Positions 7,064 to 15,257 of a stretch of DNA of 64,000 nt are shown in pieces (the first letter of the stretch is position 1; every line of letters starts with the position of its first letter). Both the position numbers and the translations under genes were made by a program. The stretch is taken from NCBI GenBank assembly GCA_963662895.1, contig OY759982.1, positions 1,178,001-1,242,000 on the forward strand, written 5' to 3'. The DNA comes from GWE2-42-39 sp963662895 (GTDB lineage Bacteria; Bacteroidota; Bacteroidia; Bacteroidales; Prolixibacteraceae). A model generated the notes under the pieces. It was given only the letters and a program-made list of their open reading frames with translations. It searched no databases and was not told where the DNA came from.

Positions 7064-9805
7064 TCAATTAACTGCAAACTTGTACTTTCCGCTTCCGACA
7101 CCGAAAACAGCATAGCCTTCTTCCATTTTTTCAAAATGTACGCCTTCTGCATTACCGGCAGGTTTACCGCTTTCTGTAATGTCCTCCATATTATGTGCCG
7201 GAACATATACGCTTGCATAACTACCAACAGGAACAGTCACTTCCATACTGAAATTCCGGTTTGCTTTTGACCATTTGATACCTGCTTCACCATAAGGCGT
7301 TTTATTCGAGTAATTAACAAAGTTGAGGTCACCAACCGGTTGTGGCCTGAAGATGATGTGACGGTATCCGGGATGTAAAGGATCGGTGTCCATTCCTGCC
7401 AGTTTGCGGTAAAACCATGTTAACCCACCTCCAAACATGGGATGGTTGTGCGAGTTTTTGTCGTTCCATTGTTCACGTGTAGTAGTTGCGCCCTCTTCTA
7501 TCCAATGACCGTAGCCAGGTTCATCTTTTTTGTTCATAGCCTCGTAAGCCAAATCCTGCATTCCGTTTTCTGCCAGTACTTCAAAAAAGAATTGAGTACC
7601 GAAAATACCGGTGTCGAGGTGTCCGTCATTGGCTTTTATATCCGATTTTAAAGCTGCGATAACTCCAGGGTATTGTTCATCGGGAACGCCCATTTTCAAC
7701 GCGAATATATTTCCACCTGCTTTCCCGTAAGTCCCGTTTTCGTTATCGTAAAAACGTTTGTAGAAAGCCTGCCTTGTGTTTTCAGCAAGCGTTGAATATT
7801 TTTTTGCTTCCTCTGCTTTATTCAGTGTCCGTGCCGCTTTTGCTGTAAGATCGGTACAACGCCAGAAATAAAAGGTATGTACCATGTCGTCGGGAGGTAA
7901 AGATCCGGGAGCAACCCAATCGCCCAGATTGAACCATTTCAGTGGTTTCCCGTCATGGCCGGGAATCTGGGAATACATGATTCCCTCATCGTCGATCCAT
8001 TTTTGCATGTAGCGGACGTAGCCTTTCATTGCTTCATAGTTGTCTTTCAGCATGTCCAATGATCCGTAGTGAAGATAAAACTCCCAGGGCATAATGCAGA
8101 TCGCTGCGCCCCAGGCAACGCCCCCTCCGCAACCGGGTTGCCACGGGGCGCCGTTGGGAACGTAGCCCGTTTCAATATTCTGAGCCCCCCGGATATCTGA
8201 AATCCATTTTTGATAAAAAGCCTGTGCATCGAAATTATGCATAACCGTCACACAGGCTGCCTGTCCGTCGCCCGTGTAAGGCGAACGTTCACGGTGCGGA
8301 CAATCGCTGGCAACACCCCCGTGCATATTGTCCAGTTGGCTACGTTTCCATATTTTGTTAATGGCATTAAACAAGGGGCTCGATGTTTCGAAAGTTGCTG
8401 TCTCTTCGATGTTGCTATTCACTGCTTCGGCAACCAGGTTTCCCGGGTTTAGTTCACCCGGCCAGTTCGAAATTTCAATGCCACTAAAAACAAACCAGTT
8501 GAACCTTGGTGAATACGATTCAGGTCCCGCTCCCCTGAAAATGTATGTGTTTTCTCCTGAATATTCATTACTGTTAAACGAAATATGGATTTTATGCCCG
8601 GCAGGCCCTTTTACATTTACCAGTCGTACCCATCCTGATATTTCTTCGCCGAAATCAACCAGGTATTTCCCGTCTCCTGTTTTTTCAATTTTTACCGGTG
8701 GAATACGTTTGGTAACCCGGTCAGGAGGTGATGTTTGTGCAACCAGTTTTCCTCCCGGGGCTTTTCTTTCTGTCGCGTTTTCCCATTCCGAATCGTCGAA
8801 GCCGGGGGAACACCAGTCATCCTGTTTCAGACGTGCGTCATATATTTCGCCGTAATATACCATATCCATCAGAATAGGGCTTTTCGATGCTTTCCAGCTT
8901 GAGTCACTAACAATCAGTTCGTCGCTGCCATCGGTATATTTTATATGGATCTGTCCCAGGAAACGGGGTGAACCATAACCTTCAGCCCAATGCTTCGCCG
9001 GGTTGTAAAATCCATTGCCCAGGATACTTCCTACTGTATTTTTTCCCTGCCGGAGCATGTTTTTTATATCGTAAGCAAGGTACATCACCTTGTATTCCCG
9101 GAAATTGTCTTCTACTGAAATATAGGCATCTTTTAACCCGGGCCGTTTTCCGTAATTCGTTTGATTGGGGACCAGGACATCGTTGTCCGCTTTTTCCCCG
9201 TTTACATACAGTTCGAAATACCCCAGCCCGGTAACAAAAGCTATCGCGCTTTCGATTTTTTTATCAATTGAAAATTCTTTCCTGAATAATGGGGCAGGAG
9301 GGGGGAGGTTTTTCAATCTGGCAGAAGAGCCACCCTGTGGCTTCAGAAGCGCTTCTTCTCCCTGCCAGGGAGCGCCAATCCATTGGGCTTTCCAGTCATC
9401 AGCAGCAAGTAAGCCCATTCGCCAGGACGCAGGGGTACTCCATACAGAAGGTTTGCCGTCTTTGTCCCATACACGGACCTGCCACCAGCATTCCTGTTCC
9501 GATTTTAATTTACTGCCGGAATATTCAACACGGGTCGATTGTTCAGACATTACTTTTTGACTGTCCCACAGATCAGGAGTCTCCAGTTTTTCTTTTGTAC
9601 TGGCAACCCGGATTTGGTATGCTGTCTGTTTTTGTCCGCGTATGCCTTCGTGTGCAGTATTTATCCATGCCAGCCGGGGATGTGACACATCGACAACCGA
9701 AGGATTTTGCAGGTATTCGCAGGTAAGTTGTTCTGGCGTAAGAGTTGAACAGGATGCAATGAAAAAACAGATACAAAGCAGGATTAACTGGTAACAGGTT
9801 TTCAT
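7064..9805 (-). CDS. Secreted alpha-L-rhamnosidase, GH78
   Basis: A lipoprotein enzyme expected to remove terminal alpha-L-rhamnose from glycans. The ATG at 9805 gives a standard lipobox signal (CFFIASCS) and is preferred to the longer frame that starts 33 bases upstream. After the signal come an N-terminal fibronectin-like/rhamnosidase-N region with WWQVRVWD and WRMGL, beta-sandwich domains, and the (alpha/alpha)6 barrel. The barrel has the catalytic signature SDCPHRERSPYTGD, where family members usually have Trp in place of Tyr, and the second acidic motif EEGATTTREQW, where most relatives have a Trp before the Glu. The C-terminal beta domain is complete. At about 913 residues its length is normal for GH78. 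It stands alone next to the glycerol-phosphate genes rather than inside a SusCD locus. Confidence 0.9.
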   Translation of the reverse strand: MKTCYQLILLCICFFIASCSTLTPEQLTCEYLQNPSVVDVSHPRLAWINTAHEGIRGQKQTAYQIRVASTKEKLETPDLWDSQKVMSEQSTRVEYSGSKLKSEQECWWQVRVWDKDGKPSVWSTPASWRMGLLAADDWKAQWIGAPWQGEEALLKPQGGSSARLKNLPPPAPLFRKEFSIDKKIESAIAFVTGLGYFELYVNGEKADNDVLVPNQTNYGKRPGLKDAYISVEDNFREYKVMYLAYDIKNMLRQGKNTVGSILGNGFYNPAKHWAEGYGSPRFLGQIHIKYTDGSDELIVSDSSWKASKSPILMDMVYYGEIYDARLKQDDWCSPGFDDSEWENATERKAPGGKLVAQTSPPDRVTKRIPPVKIEKTGDGKYLVDFGEEISGWVRLVNVKGPAGHKIHISFNSNEYSGENTYIFRGAGPESYSPRFNWFVFSGIEISNWPGELNPGNLVAEAVNSNIEETATFETSSPLFNAINKIWKRSQLDNMHGGVASDCPHRERSPYTGDGQAACVTVMHNFDAQAFYQKWISDIRGAQNIETGYVPNGAPWQPGCGGGVAWGAAICIMPWEFYLHYGSLDMLKDNYEAMKGYVRYMQKWIDDEGIMYSQIPGHDGKPLKWFNLGDWVAPGSLPPDDMVHTFYFWRCTDLTAKAARTLNKAEEAKKYSTLAENTRQAFYKRFYDNENGTYGKAGGNIFALKMGVPDEQYPGVIAALKSDIKANDGHLDTGIFGTQFFFEVLAENGMQDLAYEAMNKKDEPGYGHWIEEGATTTREQWNDKNSHNHPMFGGGLTWFYRKLAGMDTDPLHPGYRHIIFRPQPVGDLNFVNYSNKTPYGEAGIKWSKANRNFSMEVTVPVGSYASVYVPAHNMEDITESGKPAGNAEGVHFEKMEEGYAVFGVGSGKYKFAVN

Positions 9806-9835
9806 AGATTTAGTTTTATAATGGTTTCTTATTGC

Positions 9836-9864
9836 CAAAAAATCCCGCTAAACGGGTTTTTAGC
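9836..9864 (-). terminator. Hairpin with T-run between araM-like gene and rhamnosidase
   Basis: On the minus strand AAACCCG pairs with CGGG(A)TTT around a short loop and runs into T residues. It may end the upstream araM-like transcript. Because a promoter-like element lies just before it, it could instead act in the rhamnosidase leader. Confidence 0.5.
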
Positions 9865-9876
9865 TTTAATCAGAAC

Positions 9877-9884
9877 CAAAAATA
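9877..9884 (-). promoter_or_regulatory. Possible promoter (-7 element) for the rhamnosidase gene
   Basis: The minus strand reads TATTTTTG, an exact TAnnTTTG match, about 72 bases before the rhamnosidase ATG. A TTG lies 21 bases upstream, near the usual spacing for the -33 element. Confidence 0.4.
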
Positions 9885-9967
9885 CAATTTTAGAGAGAAT
9901 CGTGGCAATAGTTTTATATGAATTACGATTGCTGAATAACAATCAATGGATATGGCATTTCAGATTT

Positions 9968-11338
9968 TTATATTTCCCAGATTCCTCCTTTTCCGAATAA
10001 CTCATCCAGCCATTCATTAAAAGGGTTTGTGCGGACAGCCAGGTCGAGCAGCGTAAACCTGCGGCGGAGGTACTGGGCCCGGATAAATGTTTCGCGCAGG
10101 CGTGCCCTTGATATTCCGATCTCTTCCGGCTCGACAGGAGCACCAACCAGTTTCAGTCGCTGTTTCGCTTCCTGATAGGAAACCAGTTGCTTTTTCAGTC
10201 TCTGTTTTATTTTGGGCCACTTCGTTATCAGTAGGTTCAACTGATCGGCCAGTGCTTCCCGGGAAATATATTTTGCCCTTGTTTCTTGTAATCCGATTTC
10301 CGGAAAATCAGTCCCTTTGAAAATTTTCAGGGCCTGTTGGTCGGATTGTTCCGGGGCAGGCCATGCTTTGCAGCAGGCTTCCACATCCAGCTTTTCGACA
10401 GGAGAGGCAAGTATTTTTTCGTACAAAGCCAGTATCGATAAAGTTCCGATACTGACCTGGAATCCATGGGAAACATGTTCCCCGTTATTCAAATGGTGCT
10501 CCATGTTCCACAAATGGCTGAACTGATGTTCTGCCCCGGAAGCCGGACGGCTTGTTTTGTGCCATTGCATGGCAAAACCTCCCAGCATAAGGCCTTCGAT
10601 TAATTTGGCAATAGCATCCTTGTTTCCTGCTTTTATCCCTTGCGGATCGGAAAGTGCATCATGTAATCCATCCTGAACAATCGACCATGCCTGTTTATCA
10701 ATTGGTTCCACATTCAGTTCATCAGCCAGGATCCAGTCGGCTCCGGCTGTTATTTTTGCAAACAAATCGGCATACCCTGAGGCAGTCATTTCGGATGGCG
10801 CTTCACTGATAATGTCAGTATCAGCCAGACAGGCCTGCGGTGCCGGACAACTAAATGTTTGTTTGGCCCCGTTGGCAGTTATCGAAGCCCCGAACGAGGT
10901 ATATCCGTCCATCGACGCGGCAGTGGCCACACACATATACCGTCTTCCGGTCAGATGGGAAGCCAGTTTGGTCAGATCGTTAATTGTCCCGGAGCCTACT
11001 GCAACGGGAATTGCCTCGTTTGTTTTCAGGAAGGCAACTAATTGATCGATATAGGAATATTCAGCATAAAGTTCAGGATCATCAAAAATGAATGGTTCCA
11101 ACTGTTTAATTCCTTGATTTTTTAGTATTTCACAGACAGCTGCCCCGGCAACCCTGTAGGTATTATTATCGGCTACTATTGCCGCCGTTTTCCCTGGGAA
11201 TTGTTCCTGAAATAATTCAGCGACCTGATTTATAAAACCAGGCCCGATCCGAAGTGCACGGGTCTCGTTTGCTGCTTTAAGTATATTTTCAACTCTTGAC
11301 ATATCGTTCCGGTTTATTTTGACTGGAGAATAGTCCAT
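9968..11338 (-). CDS. Glycerol-1-phosphate dehydrogenase (AraM/EgsA family)
   Basis: A 456-residue NAD(P)-dependent enzyme that reduces dihydroxyacetone phosphate to sn-glycerol-1-phosphate. The nucleotide loop is AVGSGTINDLTK (113-124), followed by the family block ATAASMDGYTSFGASI (138-153). Probable metal ligands are Asp191 (GYADLF), His271 or His275 (EHQFSHLW) and His291 (SHGFQV). The C-terminal helical extension with YLRRRFTLLDLA is found in the longer bacterial members, so the protein looks complete. A later Met (residue 13) is a possible alternative start. Its neighbours are a truncated glycerophosphodiesterase 21 bases upstream and a divergent DeoR regulator, consistent with a glycerol-phosphate role. 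The enzyme is cytoplasmic and related to the archaeal lipid-backbone enzyme. Confidence 0.87.
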   Translation of the reverse strand: MDYSPVKINRNDMSRVENILKAANETRALRIGPGFINQVAELFQEQFPGKTAAIVADNNTYRVAGAAVCEILKNQGIKQLEPFIFDDPELYAEYSYIDQLVAFLKTNEAIPVAVGSGTINDLTKLASHLTGRRYMCVATAASMDGYTSFGASITANGAKQTFSCPAPQACLADTDIISEAPSEMTASGYADLFAKITAGADWILADELNVEPIDKQAWSIVQDGLHDALSDPQGIKAGNKDAIAKLIEGLMLGGFAMQWHKTSRPASGAEHQFSHLWNMEHHLNNGEHVSHGFQVSIGTLSILALYEKILASPVEKLDVEACCKAWPAPEQSDQQALKIFKGTDFPEIGLQETRAKYISREALADQLNLLITKWPKIKQRLKKQLVSYQEAKQRLKLVGAPVEPEEIGISRARLRETFIRAQYLRRRFTLLDLAVRTNPFNEWLDELFGKGGIWEI

Positions 11339-11359
11339 ATCTCAGTCGGGATATCCGAT

Positions 11360-12046
11360 TCAATGCGGAACCCCTGATATTGCAATGTCTTCGTACTCTC
11401 TTTTATTACGTGCATAAACCGAGAACATAATCTTAGGAAACCGCTCATAGTAGAACCGGGCCTCAGCCCCTGTAAAAACAGTTAGCATGACATGATCCTC
11501 TGCTTTCAGTTTTTTTATCAGGGCAGCAGTCATTTCCAGAGGGACATCTTTTTTGTCTAAATCGATAATCGTTTTTCCTTTGCTCCATCGGATAACTTCT
11601 TCCAGGGTCGGAATTTTATACGGGGTAACGTTTCCTTCGGCATCTTTTAGCCGGACAGACTGAAGTTCGGCCCAGGTGTAATCCGACACTTTTCCTGTTG
11701 CGTTTGTTGTCCTGTCCAGCGTTGCATCATGCATTAATACAATCACACTGTCTTTGGTCAGTCGCGGGTCTATTTCAAAAAATGCAGACATTTTGTTCAA
11801 TACATTTTGAAAGCCTTCGATACTGTTTTCCGGGAAACCGGGTTCACGTCCGCCCCTGTGCCCGCTAACCAATATCGATCCGTCTCCTTTGTACCTGAAA
11901 TGATCCTGTAATTCTTGTGCATTCCTGAAGTGGATATAATTATCCTGGGCTGAAACTCCTGAAACAAAAATAACGATCATCAAAACCATAACGATTACAG
12001 GAAGAGGCCCACGAAATGCCGCTTTTTTCTTTTTATTTCTTTTCAT
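11360..12046 (-). pseudogene. Glycerophosphodiester phosphodiesterase, C-terminally truncated
   Basis: The N-terminal two thirds of a secreted GDPD enzyme that releases glycerol phosphate from glycerophosphodiesters. A membrane signal (residues 14-34) is followed by the catalytic GHRGG (about 62-66), PENS, the FEID metal site and LMHDATLDRTT. The frame stops after ISGVPH at residue 228, where full-length homologues continue for roughly 70-80 residues supplying the last strands of the TIM barrel. Only 21 bases separate the stop from the araM-like start, so the missing end is not present in another frame. A deletion joining the two genes is the simplest reading. Activity is doubtful although the first catalytic residues are intact. 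Confidence 0.75.
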
Positions 12047-12083
12047 TTTATTGTTGTTTTTCTTAAATCAATAGTGCCAAAAA

Positions 12084-12170
12084 TCGAAACTTTATTATTT
12101 CTTGATTAGATAATACAAAAAAGCAATAAATCGAAATAAAAGCAAATAATTCGAAACTTATTGTATTTCG
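12084..12170. promoter_or_regulatory. Repeated TCGAAA motifs, candidate DeoR operators
   Basis: The divergent intergenic region carries TCGAAA at 12084, 12131 and 12151 and the inverted form TTTCG at 12166-12170. Two of the sites share ATCGAAA and two share TCGAAACTTATT-like context. DeoR/GlpR-type regulators often bind repeated TTCGA-type boxes. The assignment is inferred from position between the deoR-type gene and its probable targets. Confidence 0.4.
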
Positions 12171-12209
12171 TCTTATTGTTTTTGTTGTTTTTTTCAGAAT
12201 AATATATTG

Positions 12210-12217
12210 TATTTTTG
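12210..12217 (+). promoter_or_regulatory. Probable -7 promoter element of the deoR-type gene
   Basis: TATTTTTG is an exact TAnnTTTG match 38 bases before the ATG. A TTTG at 12181 is a possible -33 element, though its 25-base spacing is a little long. Confidence 0.5.
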
Positions 12218-12255
12218 TTTTTAAATAAACCGGGCATTCCAAAAGTTAAAGAATT

Positions 12256-13020
12256 ATGGGCAGTATAGCTGAAAGGCACAAATATATTCTTGATACGTTA
12301 AGTAAAGATGGCTTTGTGAAAGTTGTAGATGTAGCAAAAGCACTGAAAGTAACTACTGTGACCATTCGCAAAGACCTGAAATACCTCGAAGAAAAAAAGT
12401 TTCTTTTCCGGACACATGGAAGTGCCAGCCCAATCAATCCTCATGCGATTGACCTGAATATTACAGAAAAAGAAAAAATAAAAAAAGAAGAGAAGAACCG
12501 TATCGCCCGGGCTGCTCAAAAATTACTCGAAAACGATGATTCGATCATTATAGGCGCCGGTTCAACTGTTTTTGCCTTTGCAGAACAGATTCAGCCTGTA
12601 GGCACTTTAACCGTTGTTACTGCGTCCCTTAAAGTATCAATTCTGCTGAATGAAATCAATAATGTGAATGTTATTCAACTGGGAGGAACGGTACGAAAAA
12701 ATTCAGTTTCGGTAATCGGCGATTATACGTCCCGGTTCTTCGACGACATTACCTGTTCCAAACTTTTCATGGGGGGCGACGGAATTGATTCGGAATTTGG
12801 AATTACCAATTCAAACATCGAGGAAGCCCAGTTAAATAAAAGGATGATCAACGCTTCTCTGAAAACAATCATATTGGCCGACTCTTCAAAATTCGGGAAA
12901 AGAGGGTTCGGAAGAATCTGCAGTCTCGACCGGGTTGATGTGATTATCACCGATTCCGGGATCACTGAGCCAATGGCCAAAATGATTGATAGTTTTGGAA
13001 TTGAGCTGATTGCGGTATAG
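12256..13020 (+). CDS. DeoR/GlpR family transcriptional regulator
   Basis: A 254-residue repressor. The N-terminal winged helix-turn-helix (residues 5-58) reads RHKYILDTLSKDGFVKVVDVA, then VTTVTIRKDLKYLEEK and the RTHGSA wing, all typical of DeoR. The C-terminal sugar-phosphate-sensing domain (75-254) has the IIIGAGST and GGTVR motifs and ends in the VIITDSG element. It is transcribed away from the glycerophosphodiesterase and glycerol-1-phosphate dehydrogenase genes and probably controls them, sensing a phosphorylated sugar or glycerol phosphate. It converges on the glycosidase-like gene, so that locus is a less likely target. Confidence 0.9.
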   Translation: MGSIAERHKYILDTLSKDGFVKVVDVAKALKVTTVTIRKDLKYLEEKKFLFRTHGSASPINPHAIDLNITEKEKIKKEEKNRIARAAQKLLENDDSIIIGAGSTVFAFAEQIQPVGTLTVVTASLKVSILLNEINNVNVIQLGGTVRKNSVSVIGDYTSRFFDDITCSKLFMGGDGIDSEFGITNSNIEEAQLNKRMINASLKTIILADSSKFGKRGFGRICSLDRVDVIITDSGITEPMAKMIDSFGIELIAV

Positions 13021-13077
13021 AAAGGTTTATAAGTACCCAACTATTCCTTTATTTTTCAGGATAAGCCAAAAGTTTGT

Positions 13078-15153
13078 TTATAAAAGTTTTACTGATTTAG
13101 CCATTCCATTATAAAATAATGTATCGTTTTTAAATATTATCATTTCTTTTGTCGATAATTCAATGTCAAAACTATTGCCCCTGTATTCAAACCCTGTTAT
13201 TTTAACTTCTCCTTTATTAACTGGATGAGGATTAATAAATAAGCCACCGTCATATTGGGGTTGAAATCCAATTAACCCAAAAAGGATAGCCTCAGCCCCT
13301 GCCAGACCGGAAACAATATTAGCCCGTTTGTGTTCAGGGCTCATGGGTTTATCTGCAAAATGTTCCTGGGGATAATAAATGAAATGTTTCCCCATCCAAA
13401 AGTGGCGTTTTAAAATATCCCAGGCCAGTTCAGGTTTATTCCTTTCGTACATAATCAGGGCCAACTGTGGCCCATCGCCGGTATAAGCTCCTCCGCCCGA
13501 CCAATCGGTATCCAACACTTCATAATGGATGCTGTCTTCTTTTGAGATACTGGTAATCCCACATTCTCCAAGAAAAGCCCCATCCCGAAGATGGGAGACT
13601 AATGCGGTTTCCATTTGTGGGGTACAAACGCCTGCCCGTAAAGCGTCGAAACCCTGAATTGAAAAAACAAAGTCCCGGAATCCATCCGGGTAAACAGAAG
13701 CAAACCAGTTGGCTTTATTATCCCAGAGTTCTTTTTGTATAGCATGGATTATTATTCCAGACTGGTTTTCCCATTGATTTATTTCTTCAGGATGACAACC
13801 AAGTATTTTCCCCATTTCGGACAATTGTTTCAGGCACCAACTTCTTTCGGCATTCGGGCTTACCACAAAATGTTCCCATCCGGCCCCACGCATTTCCAGT
13901 AAATTATGTTGTAATCCGTAATCAATTAAGTGGTTTTCCGACCTCTTTTTTTCATCATTTAAAATTAATGTTTTTGCTGAATTAAAAAGTCCGGGGTTAG
14001 GCCCGATAAATTTAAATATAGTGGAAACTAAACTGGTAAAGGCCCAGGGGCTATAAGAGTATTTTACACCTACGCCAGAGCCATCCAGTGTATATGCATA
14101 ATATCGTTCCAGATCAATATCAGCCATCTTTTTTGAAATATCGATCATTGCAGAATCTAACATGAGTGTTGCTATTTGTGGAACATAACCTGCAATATCC
14201 CATAGATAGGCACAGGTAGCCCCTCCGTCGATCCCCCCGGTGGAAAGAAAGGGGTTTAATATATAGGAAGGATTCTCCCAGATACAAACCAGTCCACTTA
14301 TTACAGAACGTTTGTAATAATCATCTAACCCTTCTATATTACTTGCAAGAGAAGGGATTTTTCTCGTGTAAGCTACTAATCGTTTTTTCCAGGCATGGGT
14401 TGAAACCTTTTCCATTTCCTTTGCATTAAAGCTATCTGGTAAGCTTTCATTATTTCTGTTTAGCAAAACAGAAAAATAAGAGACGAATGTTTCACCGGGA
14501 GGAATAACGTTTTCTGTATTTTCCTGAAAACAGCTCATCGTTGTCAAATCATTTGCCCATGTATTTGACGAAGAAGGCTTTGCTTCGGTCGCATTTGCCC
14601 GTGGAACGCCAAACCCCCAGCTTTTGAGAGGAACTACAGAGGGGGCACCGGCTTGTAAATCAGGAACTATTTTAATTTTCATTGGTTGATTTGTCCGGTT
14701 TGTGATACTTACTTTTTCGATAATACCTGCTTGCCCGTACAACGGGATGAGTTCAGAAATTACCCCCAACGAAACCAGCCGTCCGTTTTTCAGGTGATGA
14801 TATGTCCCCCGGCGGACAATTTTATGAGGGAACCAGGTTCCCCCGGCATAAAGAAGTCCGACATCCCCTTTGCCATAACTTCCACTATCGGTAATTGTTA
14901 GTGAGTCGACCACAATATTCATATTCAACCGGAAATCTTTTGCCGCAAAAGGAGGGGAATAAAATTCGTTTACTCCTAAAACAGTCAGACACCTGGGATT
15001 TACCGTGGTATATCCACTGGTCACCCAGATATGTGCCGGCTCTGAAACTATTTGTTCCAAAGGAATTGCAAAATCGGCGAGGTCAAATTTCGTATTAGCA
15101 TGGGCTACAAGGCTAAATATCAACAATAATAAAAAAGTTAGTTTTTTCTTCAT
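13078..15153 (-). CDS. Secreted six-hairpin glycosidase-like protein, family not assigned
   Basis: A 691-residue protein with a clean signal peptide ending VAHANTK. Residues about 25-260 look like a beta-sandwich. Residues about 270-640 look like an (alpha/alpha)6 barrel with aromatic and acidic motifs such as STGGIDGGATCAYLWDIAG, MRGAGWEHF and VLDTDWSGGGAYTGDGPQ. A short beta tail follows. The layout resembles glucosidases of the GH15/GH63/GH65-type clan, but I cannot name a family and do not know the substrate. It is the last gene of the minus-strand polysaccharide locus, 104 bases after susD with a hairpin between, and is presumably the enzyme for the imported glycan. Confidence 0.6.
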   Translation of the reverse strand: MKKKLTFLLLLIFSLVAHANTKFDLADFAIPLEQIVSEPAHIWVTSGYTTVNPRCLTVLGVNEFYSPPFAAKDFRLNMNIVVDSLTITDSGSYGKGDVGLLYAGGTWFPHKIVRRGTYHHLKNGRLVSLGVISELIPLYGQAGIIEKVSITNRTNQPMKIKIVPDLQAGAPSVVPLKSWGFGVPRANATEAKPSSSNTWANDLTTMSCFQENTENVIPPGETFVSYFSVLLNRNNESLPDSFNAKEMEKVSTHAWKKRLVAYTRKIPSLASNIEGLDDYYKRSVISGLVCIWENPSYILNPFLSTGGIDGGATCAYLWDIAGYVPQIATLMLDSAMIDISKKMADIDLERYYAYTLDGSGVGVKYSYSPWAFTSLVSTIFKFIGPNPGLFNSAKTLILNDEKKRSENHLIDYGLQHNLLEMRGAGWEHFVVSPNAERSWCLKQLSEMGKILGCHPEEINQWENQSGIIIHAIQKELWDNKANWFASVYPDGFRDFVFSIQGFDALRAGVCTPQMETALVSHLRDGAFLGECGITSISKEDSIHYEVLDTDWSGGGAYTGDGPQLALIMYERNKPELAWDILKRHFWMGKHFIYYPQEHFADKPMSPEHKRANIVSGLAGAEAILFGLIGFQPQYDGGLFINPHPVNKGEVKITGFEYRGNSFDIELSTKEMIIFKNDTLFYNGMAKSVKLL

Positions 15154-15205
15154 CCTAACAATAAGTTTACAGGTTAAGATTTTTTAATTTATCAAATATA
15201 AATGA

Positions 15206-15240
15206 AAGAGAGGTTTTTATACATTATGAAAACCTCTCTT
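15206..15240 (-). terminator. 12-bp hairpin between susD and the glycosidase-like gene
   Basis: A perfect stem of AAGAGAGGTTTT and AAAACCTCTCTT around an 11-base loop, followed on the minus strand by TCATTTATATTTG. The short T-run suggests partial termination or mRNA stabilisation rather than a full stop between the susCD pair and the enzyme gene. Confidence 0.55.
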
Positions 15241-15257
15241 AATACCAAAACTATTTT

